This document shows, piece by piece, positions 34,995 to 48,172 of a stretch of DNA of 64,000 nucleotides. Under the pieces are notes generated by a model. The model saw only the letters and a list, made by a program, of their open reading frames with translations. It was not told the DNA's origin and made no database searches. Position 1 is the first letter of the stretch. Each line of letters starts with the position of its first letter. The DNA is from Paguma larvata (lineage: Eukaryota > Chordata > Mammalia > Carnivora > Viverridae). The stretch lies in assembly GCA_030068075.1 (NCBI GenBank), contig CM057826.1, forward strand, positions 100,243,804 to 100,307,803, given 5' to 3'. Made by a program: the position numbers and the translations under genes.

Positions 34995-37411
34995 GAAAAT
35001 AAGACTGCAAACACTTTATTGCACAGATCCTAACAAACTTTTAAGCTGGTAAATCTACAGCTGGGAGTACTACCGAGGAGCACATCTTACGATCACAGGA
35101 GACTGACCAAACAGAACACAGGAGAATTTCTACCAGCTGATTGGAGAGGTTTACAACAACAAACAGGGAATACATGAATGCAACCTTAAGTACTCTTTAC
35201 TCATCCAAAATGCAAAAACATATTTGGCAAAAATGATAATACACTATACAAAATATACATAAAAATATCATTTGTAAACAAGCAGCTAGTTGTGCTTTAA
35301 AGGAAACTGGACACTTAAAAAGCAAAGGCTGTAAACCATGAACTACCTCCCCGACACACCTGTCGTGATGTTTGAGTACAGAGGATTGGGTTCTGACCAC
35401 TGCCGAACACAGATATGAATTATAAATGTTGAGACCACTTTGGAAACCCATTTAAGTTCTTCTAAAATATGTGTTTCTTCTACAATTTCTCAATGTTAGT
35501 GATGGGGAATGGCTAAAACTACACGGAGGGGGAAAAATCAGGGGCAAGGGCGGGGGAAATTTTTTTTTGTTTTGCCAATTCGTTTTACAATGAAGGACAA
35601 CCCAGGAGTCAGTTAAGTTATGCCTTTGTTTTTGGAGCAGGGTTTATAGCCTTGCTAAATAATTTACAACCCACAGGCTGTGCTTTAGATGAACAATTGA
35701 GATACTAAGACATCCGAGGGGGTTTGGGTGTTGAATTCGTATTTATTGGTAATTGTTTTCCGCCTTAAAAAACAAAACAGAAAATCCTGCTATGGATCTC
35801 AAACATCTTATAAATACTTATCTGTGTGTATTTTCTCTTAGTGCCTTAGTACTTAGGTCAGCAAGTGCCGTCTTACAATAGAAAACAACCCATCTGGACA
35901 AAATGCAACAAAAACAAACAAAAAAACCCCCTCAGCACTAAAATGATGTGACAAAGTCTACATATTCCATGGTATACAAAATTTAAATAAGGCTTAGCAA
36001 AAGTAAAAAGGACAGTCACATTCAAGCACCAAATAGCTCCACTAAGTTTTTTGTTAAAAAAAATGCTGCTCTTTATTAATACAGTATTTTTTTTTTGCAT
36101 ACAAATAAAGAGATCATGTTATGAAGTGTATGGAGCTACTCAATGCATCACATATGAATGTGAAACCCAGGAACTTGCTAAAAACAGCAAGCTTCATCTA
36201 CAACATAAGGCCCCAGCTATGTATTAAAATGTATCTGATGTCCTGATTATTCATTAATATATATGCTATGATGCCAAAATCCACCCCCCCTTTCCCTCAA
36301 AAATGCAAATTTAAAACCTCTTCCAATGCCTGATGCTTATTACTCAACTTAAGTACTATCAGAGCTGTGTGTGGCCGGTAATCTTCCTTTTTGTTCAAGA
36401 GCAGGGCTGGTGCAAGCCTACTACACAATGTGTGCTTCTTAGACTAGTGACTCATAGCATCGAGGCCTGAGTTTAAGAGCGTAAAAAGAAGGGAAAGTGA
36501 GAGAAATAAAGCTGACGTGTGTTTAGAGCCTCCGCTACACCCAGGGTGAAGACCTGACATATACACCCACAGACAAGGATAACTGGCCTTTCAGACAGCT
36601 GGACCCAGGATCAAATATCCACTGGGATGACTGTAACATGAAAATGGTTACCTCTGCTTGTTCCGGCCATTCCTAATGGAGGAAGATTCCAAATGCAGCG
36701 ATCAGAGTAATTCTTGCTTTAAGATCTGGAAATCTAGGTAGCCAGATACAGTACTATCGGGTTAAAAAAGACACACGCAAATTCACCATCTACTGTATTT
36801 AGGACTTTCTTTCATCTTAAAGTCTACTTAGAATGTTTCAACATAGAAAAATGTAGTCTTGAAATACTCTCTTAAACTGCAGACCAAAACACGTGGGTGG
36901 ATGTGTATATATACACGGATATGAGTGTATCTGCACTTCTACATACACCCAGTTTTAACTATTTTGCTTCATTACTACATGATGCTAAGTGGTAAAGCAA
37001 AAATCCTACTGGAAGAAAAAAAAAAAAAGCTGTGGTAAACAAAACGCCATCAGCAGCAAGGTATCACTCTACATCCCAAACCAAACACATTGCTAGGTAT
37101 TTACAGAGAAAATCTTTTTCCTCAACAACCCTCCACTATAAAGGTGTTTCTTTATTGTTGTTGTTTTCATTTTTTGTACAAATACTCTCTGGTAACAGTT
37201 TTACGGGCTATCATCGGGAAGGCAATTGGAAGAAGGTCCCCTCTTTCTTTCCATCTCTCCCTCTCCCTCTCCTTCTCCCTCTCCCCCTCTGCCTAGAGGC
37301 TCTGGGCTCTGCCTGGCGGGCGTTCCCACACAGTGCTGGCTTCACAAGGTAGTCAAGACTCAGGTACACATTCAGGTCGGGTCTCCCCAGTTCGGCCTGG
37401 GGCCTGCCTCA
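34995..37411 (-). other. MAST4: MAST4 3'UTR (predicted)
   Basis: About 2.4 kb following the stop codon on the minus strand, AT-rich and free of SINE, LINE or LTR insertions, which contrasts with flanking DNA and suits a conserved 3'UTR. It ends at a candidate AATAAA at 35015-35020. A second AATAAA (tttatt at 36072 on plus) offers a shorter alternative. A purine-rich run in the mRNA corresponds to the CT tract at 37251-37290. The end point is inferred. Confidence 0.55.
35015..35020 (-). promoter_or_regulatory. MAST4: Candidate MAST4 poly(A) signal AATAAA
   Basis: Plus-strand tttatt, i.e. AATAAA on the mRNA strand, about 2.4 kb after the stop codon. Chosen because the insertion-free interval ends near here. 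Confidence 0.4.
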
Positions 37412-40400
37412 TTACGAGGCCTTTTTGTGCGGGCTGCTACGCAAACTCTCTTTCCCCCGCCTCTGCCGCACCACAAAGTCCTTCTCAGAAGAAAGGGCAA
37501 TGGGCCGGTCAGGGTTTGGAGCTGGGGACGACTTGGTCACTTCTCTGCCCACATTCTGTTTCCTAGTCTGAGAGGGCGGGGCTGTGACAGGCTCTTTGCC
37601 TTTGGTTTCTCCTGTGGTGGCAGTTACTGACAGGGCCCTGTCCCGGTGGCCGGCTCCCCCTGCTACATGCGGGGCAGGGTGGTGCAATTCCAGGGTGACG
37701 GTGGAGCTCCGAAAGGATGGCAGAGAGTCACTCTTTGTCATGTGGGTTCTGCCATCGCCCCCAGGCAGGGTCTTAGCTGCAGCCCCACTGGCCTTGGCAG
37801 AAGACGTGTCACCGCTGGTTGCAGCAGCCTCTCGAACCCCTGGTCTGGCTTCAGGAAAGCTGGAGGAGGAGCTCAGAGACTTTTCTGGGAGGGCAGTAGA
37901 TGGAAAAGAGCTCTGTCCGGTGGCCGAGGGTGACCGTTTCATGCCGCTGGGCTTGCCTGCCTCAGTCAGCGGCTTCTGGGGACTCAGCACTTTTGCCTTG
38001 GCCTCTGGAAAGCCCTTCCCCACGGCAGCTGCCTGCCGCTCTGGGCCTTTGGGCCGGGCCTCACCGGGTGCCAGGGAAAGGCTGGCCTCAAGTTTCCCGC
38101 CGTCTGCTGGAACATAAAGTGCTTCAGTGCATTTTTTCCCCTCAGATTTCCTGTCTGTGGCGGTGGCGGCCTGTGAACTTGGACTCCTGTCTGTCTGTCT
38201 GCACACAGGGGGGCAATCTTTCACAGTGGATGGTTTGGGGTGCTTTGGAGACAGGTTTTGCTTTTCACTGATAGGGGCCACTTTCTGGTCCATGGACTCA
38301 CCCCCTCCTGGCTCTCCTTGCTGTGGCGGATGCGTGGGCTTCTCTGGCCCCTCCAGGGGCCGCCCCCCACTGGTGGCTTTGAGCTTGGCATCTAGGGGAC
38401 TCCCTTCGGTGTGCAGGGGAACTGAGGGTCCACTTTCTCCCTGGTTAATCGCATTGTTGGCTGCGTTCTGGGAGCCTGGGAGGGCAGAGAACACATCAAG
38501 CACACCCTTACCGCTGCCCTTCCCTTCTCGGTTGGGGCTGACTGGGGGCTGGGCCGCAGACTCTCTGCCTGCTGCAGGTCCAATGCTTGGCTTCTGGGAG
38601 GAGAGGGACCTGTCAGGGTGCTTGGACTTTACAGGGCTTGGGTCAGGGCCAGGCCCAGGCTTGTGTCTGATGCTTTCACCGTGCGCTGCAGCCGGTGTGG
38701 GAGGGCCCTGGAGGCCCAGGCTGGGCTCTGCAGCACAGGGCTTGCTCCCCGGCTCTCTGCCTGAGGAGTGGCTTGCGGAGCTGCAGTGCTGCCGAGCTGC
38801 CAGGCTGGGCAGTTCTTTGGTGACCAGCAGGGGCTGAGAGCTACTGTTGACATGCTTTTGTAGAGGCTGTTCTTTCCTTTCCGGTTCCTTGGGACCATCT
38901 TTCCGCAAAGATGGGAAAGCAGAGAGCTGGTCTTCCTTCCCATGCTCAGCGCCTGGCGGCTGAAGCAACCACCGGCTGGCAGGACCTTGTGGCTGGGGTT
39001 CCATGCCACCTCTTCCTCTGCCCAGCTCCCTCTCGCGAGGAGTCCCTGCTGACTGCAAAGAAGAGTCCTCCCTTGTCAGTGGCCTCACCTCGTCTCGGCC
39101 ATCTCTGTGGTTTGTTTTCCCACAAGGTCCCCATGCTTTCTCCATGGCCTGGGTCTGTGCATAGGAATCTGGGCGGGTCCTTCCTCCAGAGGGAAGATTT
39201 CTGGAATTGTCACTGGTTTTAGCAGCTTCTGGAGGATACAATTCCATGGAAGGATCCCTGTGGGAGTCAGCCCTCACAGCAGACCGCTCACTTCTGGCCA
39301 TGGAAGAGCCTCTTTCAGAGGACTCCCGCCCACTGAGCTTCTCTCTCGAGGTGGTACCTTCAGGCGGCAGCAGGCTGCGTGACCTGGATGGGTCGGTGCT
39401 GTGGGGGTTCGGCCCCAGGGAGGAGAGGAGTTTGGTGTCAGGGCTGTGGTTTTGGTGTTTGCTGGGGCACCCCTCTCTCCGCTGGGGATCATTTTCCATG
39501 ACTGTCACTGAGCTCCTGGCCGCATGGGAAGCTTTCCTGTCCCGCTTTAGCTCTGGGTCAGAGCAAGGAACGGGAGCTGCTGGTGAATTCTGGAGACTCC
39601 GGCTGGGGGGTGGGAACCGGGGCTCGAGCAGGTAGGACTTATTCATCCTGAAGCTGGCAGGGGAAGGCTCCCTCTGACCTGCCGTCTCACCCTTCTTGCC
39701 TCCGGTGCTGGGGAGAGCCGGCGGCACAGAGGGCCCCACATCGCTGGCTGGGCTGGGGCTCTGTGCAGGTTCCGGGGAAGGCAGGTCTGTCTTGGACGCC
39801 TGAGGTCCAGACAAGAGAGCAATATCCAAAGTGCCCTCAATTGGCTTCAGGCAAGACACAGACCTACCTTCCAGTTTATACTCAGAGGGGCTTTTCCGGA
39901 CGGGTGACTCAGGAGCAACCAAGCCCGGCTTCTCTACTCCACCGTCCACCCGGCTAGCTAATGCCTTGAGAGGGACAAAGGAGACAGCACTGATCTGAGC
40001 CGTGTGGGCAGGGCTCATGAATGCTCGGCTCTCAGAGGGCGCTGGGGCCTCCTGCTGTCCACCCATGGGCCGGACTGGGTTCGGAAGGCTTTCGTGGGCA
40101 CTAGACGTCATCTTAGGCTTGAGCACAGTGCACAGGCTGTCATCTTTGTCTTCAAGTGACATTTTCTTTCGGAGGTAATCGATGTTGGCCAGTTTGCTGT
40201 CTAACTTCTCACATCGGAGACACTCCTTGGCCTGGGGGGCCTTCTCTGTGTTTTCACCCTTCACAGAGCTGGACCTGTCAGCGGAGTGGCAGACGGTGTC
40301 CTGGTGGGTGCCAGGAGCAGAGGCACGCTTGAAGTCACAGATGCCCTGGCTGTAGTCCGCGGGTGCCGGGACATGGCCAGCCGCTGCCCCTTCCGAGGTC

Positions 40401-41289
40401 ATTCCCTCACTGGCCCGGACGCTGGCCTGCTTGTGAAGAGTCCCTTTCAGAAGGCTACCCAGGGACGGGGCCTCCTGCAAGCCCACTTTGTTATCAAAAT
40501 GGTTTGACCTTTCTAAAGCCTTTGGATATATTTTCTTCTCTCTCTCTTCTAGCCGAAAAGTAGAGAGGTTTTCTATATCACTCCCAAGCCCATGGGATTT
40601 CTGGTGGGGTTCTTGTTTCTCTGGGAACCCATCTGGCTTCTTCACCACCACCTTGGCCTTGAGCTTCTCTCGGTCCAGCTCGTCCACAGATTCCTGTCTC
40701 CCCAGCTTCCGGGAGACGGGGCGCTTCAGGCAGCCTTGCTCCACAGGCCTGGCGCGGCTCAGCGAAGGGGCGTCACACACATTCTCCTCCAGGCTCTGCA
40801 AGGTCACTTCCCGCGGAGGCTGTTCCCGCGGCACTTCCTCCTGGGTCACCTCCAGGCTGTGTTTGCGGGAACACAGGTGCTTCTTGTCGCTGCCATAGGA
40901 GGGAGACAGCTTCTCCTCAGACTGCACCCGTTTGAGCAGCGGGGACCTCGGGGGCTCTGCACTCTTGGGCCTCACGATATGTCTGACGATGGTAGGAGGG
41001 GAGTGCATTTTGCTGGGAAAAGCCTGAGTGATCTTGGAATTGCCAAGAGAGTGTCCCAACAGAGGGGATGGTGACCGCTGAGGGGAGGTGGGCTGTGGCG
41101 TTGGAGAGGGCGTCCGGGCCAGTGGGGAGAGTGGGATGCTGCCAGCCGACTTTCGCCTTCCAGAACGGTAGCGTTGTCCACTGAGTTTGGGGGCCAGACC
41201 ATGTAGGGTGCTGGGCCGGATGTGTCCTGATCCCGCTGGGGAATTGGGGGCACTAGAGCTTGGGGAGCTGCTCTGAGAAGAGTTAGTAC
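37412..41289 (-). CDS. MAST4: MAST4 last coding exon, large disordered C-terminal tail
   Basis: 3,878-base terminal exon after acceptor ttccacccccag. It begins [17 protein letters not shown] and runs uninterrupted for about 1,290 codons to TAA at 37412-37414. The product is rich in Ser, Pro, Lys, Glu and Gly with many SP and RxxS sites and no folded domain that I can see. The exon is GC-rich compared with its surroundings, which creates long antisense ORFs that I do not call. Confidence 0.97.
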
Positions 41290-44200
41290 CTGGGGGTGGA
41301 AAACACAAACCCATGAGCAATGGACTCCTTCCCTTTTCTTTCCATGCTTCCAACCCAAAAGGTTGTAGGTCTGGTCAGATCAAGGTCAGCAAATTGTCTT
41401 AGCATCTAACTCTAATGAGTAACTGCTTTTCAGATAAACCTCCCCCACATAAGGATTCAACCCAGTATTTCCTACCTAATGGTCTAAATAGCCATACCTT
41501 ATGACCACCCTTTCATTTATATCCCTGATCTTCTTTCATTGGGCTGTAAGCCTCCCATCCCTCAGGAGCTCAGATGGTGACTATGTCCCCCTCTCAACTC
41601 TCCCCTGCTGTCTGGGCCAGGAGACTCACTCACCTGAGGGGAAGTCGGGGGTGGAGCGATAGCTGGGTGTAGGGGACCGGGGAGATAAGCTATGCGTGGG
41701 GGAGCCTGGGAGGCTCTCTCCTGATGACAGGGACCGGTTCAAACAGGAGAAACTTCGGCTGGTGTGGAGTAAAGGAGAAGGCTGCTTGGCTAGCTTTTTG
41801 AAAAGGGATCTTCTCCTAGAGTAGAAACAAGAGCAAAGGGATCAGATTCTAGATAGAGGGATAGAGCACCCCCCCCCAGCATCTCCCCACAATGCAGGTG
41901 TACTCAGTTCACACCTCTGTGCCAGGGATAGCGACACAGTGGGAGACCCCACACTCAGGTATAGGTTCTCACTTTCATGTTAAAAACCTTCTTATGACTC
42001 AGAAAGGAAGGGTCTTTGCTAGTATACAATGGAAGCTCTCTTAATTCCAAAGACTTTAAGAAGTGACAAAAACAGGAAAAATAGAAAACATTTGAAATAT
42101 ATATTCAGTTATTTATCTGTCAGGGTTATGAGGAGGGTGTTTCGTACCTGAAAGTTTCTAAGTATGTAACCCTAAGATATAATGACACAATTTAATTAAG
42201 AGATAGTAATACAAAGTAAATCTCTGGAAGAAAAACCATCATCTTGGATACAGAATTCTTTAATGGTGTTACAGCAGGCAGAGGCTTTATCAGTGAGGGG
42301 CTGTTTGCTGTGCTTATTCCACTGTGGGCTCTTGAATATTCCTAATGACAATGTAGGCTGTACATTTACATAGAAAAAGCGAGAAAGGTGAACTGAAGCT
42401 TATCATATCAGCAGGGCACCAGACACTATGTAGCTGGGGCACAAGAAAATGGGTATTTAGTGCTCAACAAGCATATCTTAAAGGAAAAAAAAAAGCTTCA
42501 GATGGCTTAGAAGTGCAAGTGGCTGGAGAGAGTTCTTTCACCTTTTCGTCATTCAAGCCTCACTCACCCCCAGTGAGCTTAAGCAAAAGGTTTAAACGCT
42601 GCTATCCCTTTGAAACAGTGTATTCTGTATGCCTTAAAGCACAATCAAAATCTAAAGCACACATGGAGAAAAGTATATAAACCACTCATTAATACAAAAG
42701 ACTGCATCTCAGAATTCGTGTGTGTGTTTAATTTGAATTTAAGTAATAAATGTACTTGGGTTAAATGAGAAATCATTTCATAAGATTCCTAATGACAGAC
42801 AGCAACTCCCCTGCTCTGTCCTTGGCCCACTCTCCAGAGAAACCACTTTCTATACCTTTACTGTTTCTTCTCTTTCTCTGCATATTACTAAGTAATCTCT
42901 TTACGTTTCGTTTTTCATTTTTAGAAACTATTTATTCATTTCCTAGTATGGAAGATGAGAGTTAAATTCTTACACAATCCCCTTCCACCTTCTGACCAAA
43001 TACACTTCCCCTTTTCTATTCCTCCCTCTAGAGCTAAAACAAAACTTTCGGTTAGAAAAGAGGCTGGGCTTTTCTCTCTTTTATATTATAAATACTGTTC
43101 ACAGCTGGGCCATGCAAAGCATCATTCCATTTCCTTCGTGGTAGGACTTTGTCTTTCCTGGAGTTAATAAGCAACCCTTTTTCATTTGCTTATTTCCCCA
43201 CATTCCTGTCATCAAAACTCCTCTGAATACAATCAGACACATTAGATCCGAGTGGGAACAGAGGGATGCTGCTGTGGTGTCATGCAGGGAGCCCAGCCAG
43301 AGAGGTGCCTGGCAAGAAATGTCCCCACCAGAAACACATACACGCATCTTGCCAGTGTCTGCATAGAGCACAAAAGGACTCACGGCACCTCCCAGACTGC
43401 AAATGTGTAAGCCAGTTACATCTGCAGTCAGTAAAACAAAACTCCTTTGTTTTTAAGCTTATGTGTATGCTTTACAGATACAGTTATTTTGGCGTCTGTG
43501 GCATTTAAAAAAATAGCAATTGTTAAAAAAAATAGCAACTGATTGTTCTCAGATAATGTAAAGGATATTATTAAATGTATTTTTCATGCTAAAAAGTGCC
43601 TGAAGGCCCAGGGCCTCAAATCCAACTCACCTGAAATGAAGTCTAGTGGCTTAAGAAATAGCAAAGCGATGTTCACAGTACTCATACAGGAAAAAAAAAG
43701 GGATCTGAATTCTTCTATTATGTCAGTATGTAAATCTTTTCATTGTGAAAAATGCTATTATGAATGTGAACTTTAATGTATAAATATCTGAACCACAGCA
43801 CCAAATTTCTCCCAGAAAAATGAATCTTACTCATATGTAAGTGTACTCTTTAAGTAAAGAGTAACAACATGGGTATATTAGAAACTCGCAATCCTGCTTT
43901 AACTAACCTTTCTAGACTTTCTTTCTTCTTAGATTTCTTGCTCCGCCTCACCATCCGGCTCTTATAGCTGTTTCTCCTGGCTGGTCCCGTTTTGATTGAT
44001 GTGTTTTCAAATGGGGTAGTAGTGATTGACACCTTATTTCCACTCTATATAAAAAAAAGGGGGGTGGTATTAAGGGGAAACTCTGGGAGCAAACAGGATC
44101 AGAACTGGGATAGGAGATTCAAAAACAAATAAAGAGACAGAAGGACATACATACAAAAGCCTTCCATGTCTAAATAGCCTTTTAAACGGTGACACTCTGA

Positions 44201-46145
44201 CAGAACACAAAGAGTGGAAGGCAAAACTTTAGGTTTTTTTAAGAGGGTAGGTAGGCTCTGGACTCCACAGACGTGAGATCAAATCCAAGTTCTATGCCCT
44301 GAGCAGGCTGCTTCTCCTCTTTGTGCCTCAAACACTTGCACTGCCCAGGAGTGGAATCACGCCAGTCTCACAGCAGCTCGTGTGAGCATTACCCGGGACG
44401 GAGTTTGTAAAGCCTTCAGCACCAAGCATGACACAGGGAAAGGACTCTATAAATAACAGTGATGTTCATCCATATGTATTAAGTATAAATGTGCCCAGGG
44501 GCTGTCTGTTCTGGGTTGATTTATTTTTCTTTTTTCTCCTTTTTGTGTTTTTCCTTTGACTGAGAAATCATAGGCCAGCAAAACTGAATGAGACTTTTAT
44601 TTTTAATGATTTTAAAAGATTCCTTTGCTATCACCATAAAACCTGTCAGCTTGCAGAGCTGGGAAGTTTATGCCAGCGAGTATAAAACAGCCTTTCTTTA
44701 AGCAGGTCACGCATTGATGAGGTAACTCCTAGGAGATTTCTGGGACTTTCGCTCAGTGCTGGGACAGGGCTTGCTGGGCAGGCCCTGGGGGTCGATAGAA
44801 GAGTGGAGTCAGAAGCCAGGCTGAGGGGCGCCCTGGGCAGATGGTAGGACTGATCTCCTTTGCTCCAGCATTAATGACTTCATCTTGAATTTCTTAATAA
44901 CCAGGGGAGAAACGTGTCCTTTCAAAGTCACAGATGGCTCTGATTACCTCAAAAAGACAAGACGTATAAGGAGAAGGGTCTTTGAAAAGGTCTGTGCCTA
45001 GAAAACACCTAGCAATTCAGCTCTAGGTGGTACTAAGTGATGGGGAGTTAAATATGGTGGGGGTGGGGGACCAAACCAACAGGGACTGACTGTTTTAGTG
45101 TTAACTTCTACCCCCTCCCTCCGCTCCCACAGCTCCAATTTGGGAAGTAATACATAACATTATAAGAAGAAACTGCAAAGCATAAGTAAAAATAAAAATC
45201 ATTGAGAAGCCTATTGCCAGCAAACACTGGTAATATTCCAGTATATTTCCTGATCTTTTTTTAGGCATGTATAAATTATGCACCTAAACAGATATACTTT
45301 GTCAATAATTTTAATTTTAATCTAATATTTAGGTATATGTTGCTTTTCCATTTCACGTTATAGAACTTGGAATAGTCCATCACTGAATAGTCATTAAGAA
45401 CATAGTTTTTGGGGGGCGCCTGGGTGGCTCAGTCGGTTAAGCGGCCGACTTCAGCTCAGGTCATGATCTCACGGTCTGTGAGTTCGAGCCCCATGTCGGG
45501 CTCTGTGCTGATGGCTCATCAGAGCCTGGAGCCTGCTTCAGTTTCTGTGTCTCCCTCTCTCTCTGCCCTTCCCCTGCTCATGTTCTGTCTCTGTCTCTCA
45601 AAAATAAATAAACATTAAAATTTAAAAAAAAAAAAAAAAAGAACATAGTTTTTGGGCACCATAGTTTTGGGCTCAGTCTGACTTCAGCTCAGGTTATGTT
45701 CTCACGGTTCATGGGTTCCTATGTCCGGCTCTGTGCTGATAGCTCGGAGCCTGGAGCCTGCTTCCGGTTTTGTGACTCCTTCTCTCTATGCTCCTCCCCC
45801 AATAGCACATGTGTGCATGTTCTCTCTCTTAAAAATAAACATTAAAAAGAAAAAAAAACATTTTTTATTTGCTGTATCACATTCCATGAGATGGGTGAAT
45901 CAAAATTCAACTATTTCCCTACTGATTATTATTTTATACTTTTCAATTCTTTAAGACTTACTATATATATCCTTCTCCATATACCACTGTCCTAATCTCT
46001 GTCAATTCCCTTAGATTACATAATGAGAGTCAGAGCAGTGAATCAAAAGGTCTACCTAAACTTTTTTCATTTTTTATTTTAGAGAGGGAGAGTGTGTGAG
46101 AGAGAAAGAGGGGTGGGGGGTGGGGAGAAGGAGGCAAAGAGAGAC

Positions 46146-46194
<49 letters not shown>

Positions 46195-48129
46195 CCAGCA
46201 GGCTCCACACCCAGTGCAGAGCCTGACAGGGTGCTCAATCCCATGACCCTGGGATCATGACCTGAGCAGCTATCAAGAGTTGGACGCTCAACGGGACTGA
46301 GGTACCCAGGTGCCCTAGACTTTTTAAAGACTGTAAGTACATACTGATACACCATTTTCCAGAAACTTTATGTCAATACATACTTTTGCAGGCAGCACAT
46401 AAATACTTTTCTTACCATGGGTTTGTCAGAACTGAGTATTAACATTAAACAAATTACCAATTTTATATGAACAAGTTGTAGCAAGTTTTAATCTTTGTTT
46501 TTTGACATTGTCTCATTTATTTTGGTCACTGCTATTTTTTTAGGAAATGATCTGTTTGTATTTTACATCCACTTTCATATCAGCAAGTTGAGTACTTTAT
46601 GAGAGATTTCAGAGGTGGTTTTTTTTTTGTATATTTAAGAATATGTAATCCATACCTAATGTTATCATTGTAAAAAAATATTTTAAGCAAAGTTACGGAA
46701 AGATTTGAACTGGAACAAAAGGAAAAAAATTCTGAAAGAATAAACTGTATGTTCTACATGCAAATGCCAGAACTTTAAAAATAAACCCTTATCTGACAGG
46801 AAAGACTGATACTCTATTTCTTGTTAGAACATCCAGCGTATAAGCATGAAAGGCCTGCGAATGGAGGTTGTGTGGAAGGAAATCTTTTCTTCACAAACTG
46901 AGAGAGGACTTGCTACAGTTTCAGTTTCGCCTGTATGCCTTAGGTGAATAAAAAGGGTAACAGGTATGGCTGGAGTTCATCTTTCACTGCAATTCCTCCA
47001 ATGCTTTTCCACCTTCATACACAGAGTGGACACAGACAGCCGTCATATGTCCACTGGGGGTGGGGACTCAGTGCGCGAGTCACTGAGCCTGAATCCAATT
47101 CCACCCATTCTAGAATAATTCACCACTGGCTTTCCTATCTTTATCTATAAGAAGCTCACAATGACACCTAGTCTTTTTGAAGCACATTTTGATCATTAAA
47201 GCATTTTCCCCATATATTCTCTTATTTTCACCACCAAATCATGAGGGCTTTTTTTTTTTTTACAACTATGTGAGGTGAGAATGGATTGTTACCCTTCATT
47301 ACAGATAAGAAAAACAGATTCAGGGATGCTGACTTTCCTTCTTTCCCAAGGTCGCAGTGCCCAGCTTAAGAGCCCACATGTGGCTGTCTGCCCCTCACCT
47401 CCACTGCCCACTCCTCACGGGCATGGGATTACCTGATCCTCCACCTCTCTCGCCCCTGGCAGAATAGATGGCTTACACTTAACGGGGAGTGGTGAAGGAA
47501 CCAGGCACTGGATCAATACAGGCAATGATCAATGTATCAGATGTTGAGAAGAACATGCAAGACACATAAAAATAGCATAAACATTGTATGAAGTAAAAAT
47601 AAATGATGAGCATATCTCATCAGAAACGTTACAGCCAGGGGTTTTAAATCAGAGCACATCACTGAGTTCTGTACAAATGCTCCCTTCCGCTATTAAAAAC
47701 CAAACCACATCTTCTTTATCCACTCGTCATATATATATACAATGGACTACTATGTGGCAATGAGAAAAAATGAAATCTGGCCATGCGTAGCAACATGGAT
47801 GAAACTGGAGGGTATTATGTTAAGTGAAATAAGTCAGTCAGAAAAAGACAGATACCATATGTTTCCACGAATAGGTGGACTTGGTGAGACTAAGCAAAAA
47901 CCAGGGGGAGGGGAAGAAGGGAAAGAAAAAAAAGACACAGAGAGGGAGGGAGATAAAACATAAGAGACTCTCAAGGACTAAGAACAAACTGAGGGTGAGG
48001 GAGATGGGGGGGGGGAGAGGGGGTGATGGGCATTAAAAAAGGGCACATGTTGGGATGAACACTGGGTGTTTTATGTAAACCAATTTGAAAATAAACTATT
48101 TTGAATTAAAAAAAAAAATAAAAAAATAA

Positions 48130-48172
<43 letters not shown>

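Noticed and set aside
38127..38300. GC-rich MAST4 exon as a possible CpG-island promoter
   Set aside because: Composition is explained by coding sequence of the terminal exon. No clear promoter elements seen.
37584..41074. Long plus-strand ORFs (142-236 codons) opposite the last MAST4 exon, for example 38127-38837
   Set aside because: They are antisense shadows of a GC-rich coding exon with few stop triplets on the reverse strand. They have no promoter, splice or domain support.
45413..45640. tRNA-like A and B box sequences in SINE heads
   Set aside because: They belong to Can-SINEs (tRNA-derived) and do not fold as complete tRNA genes.
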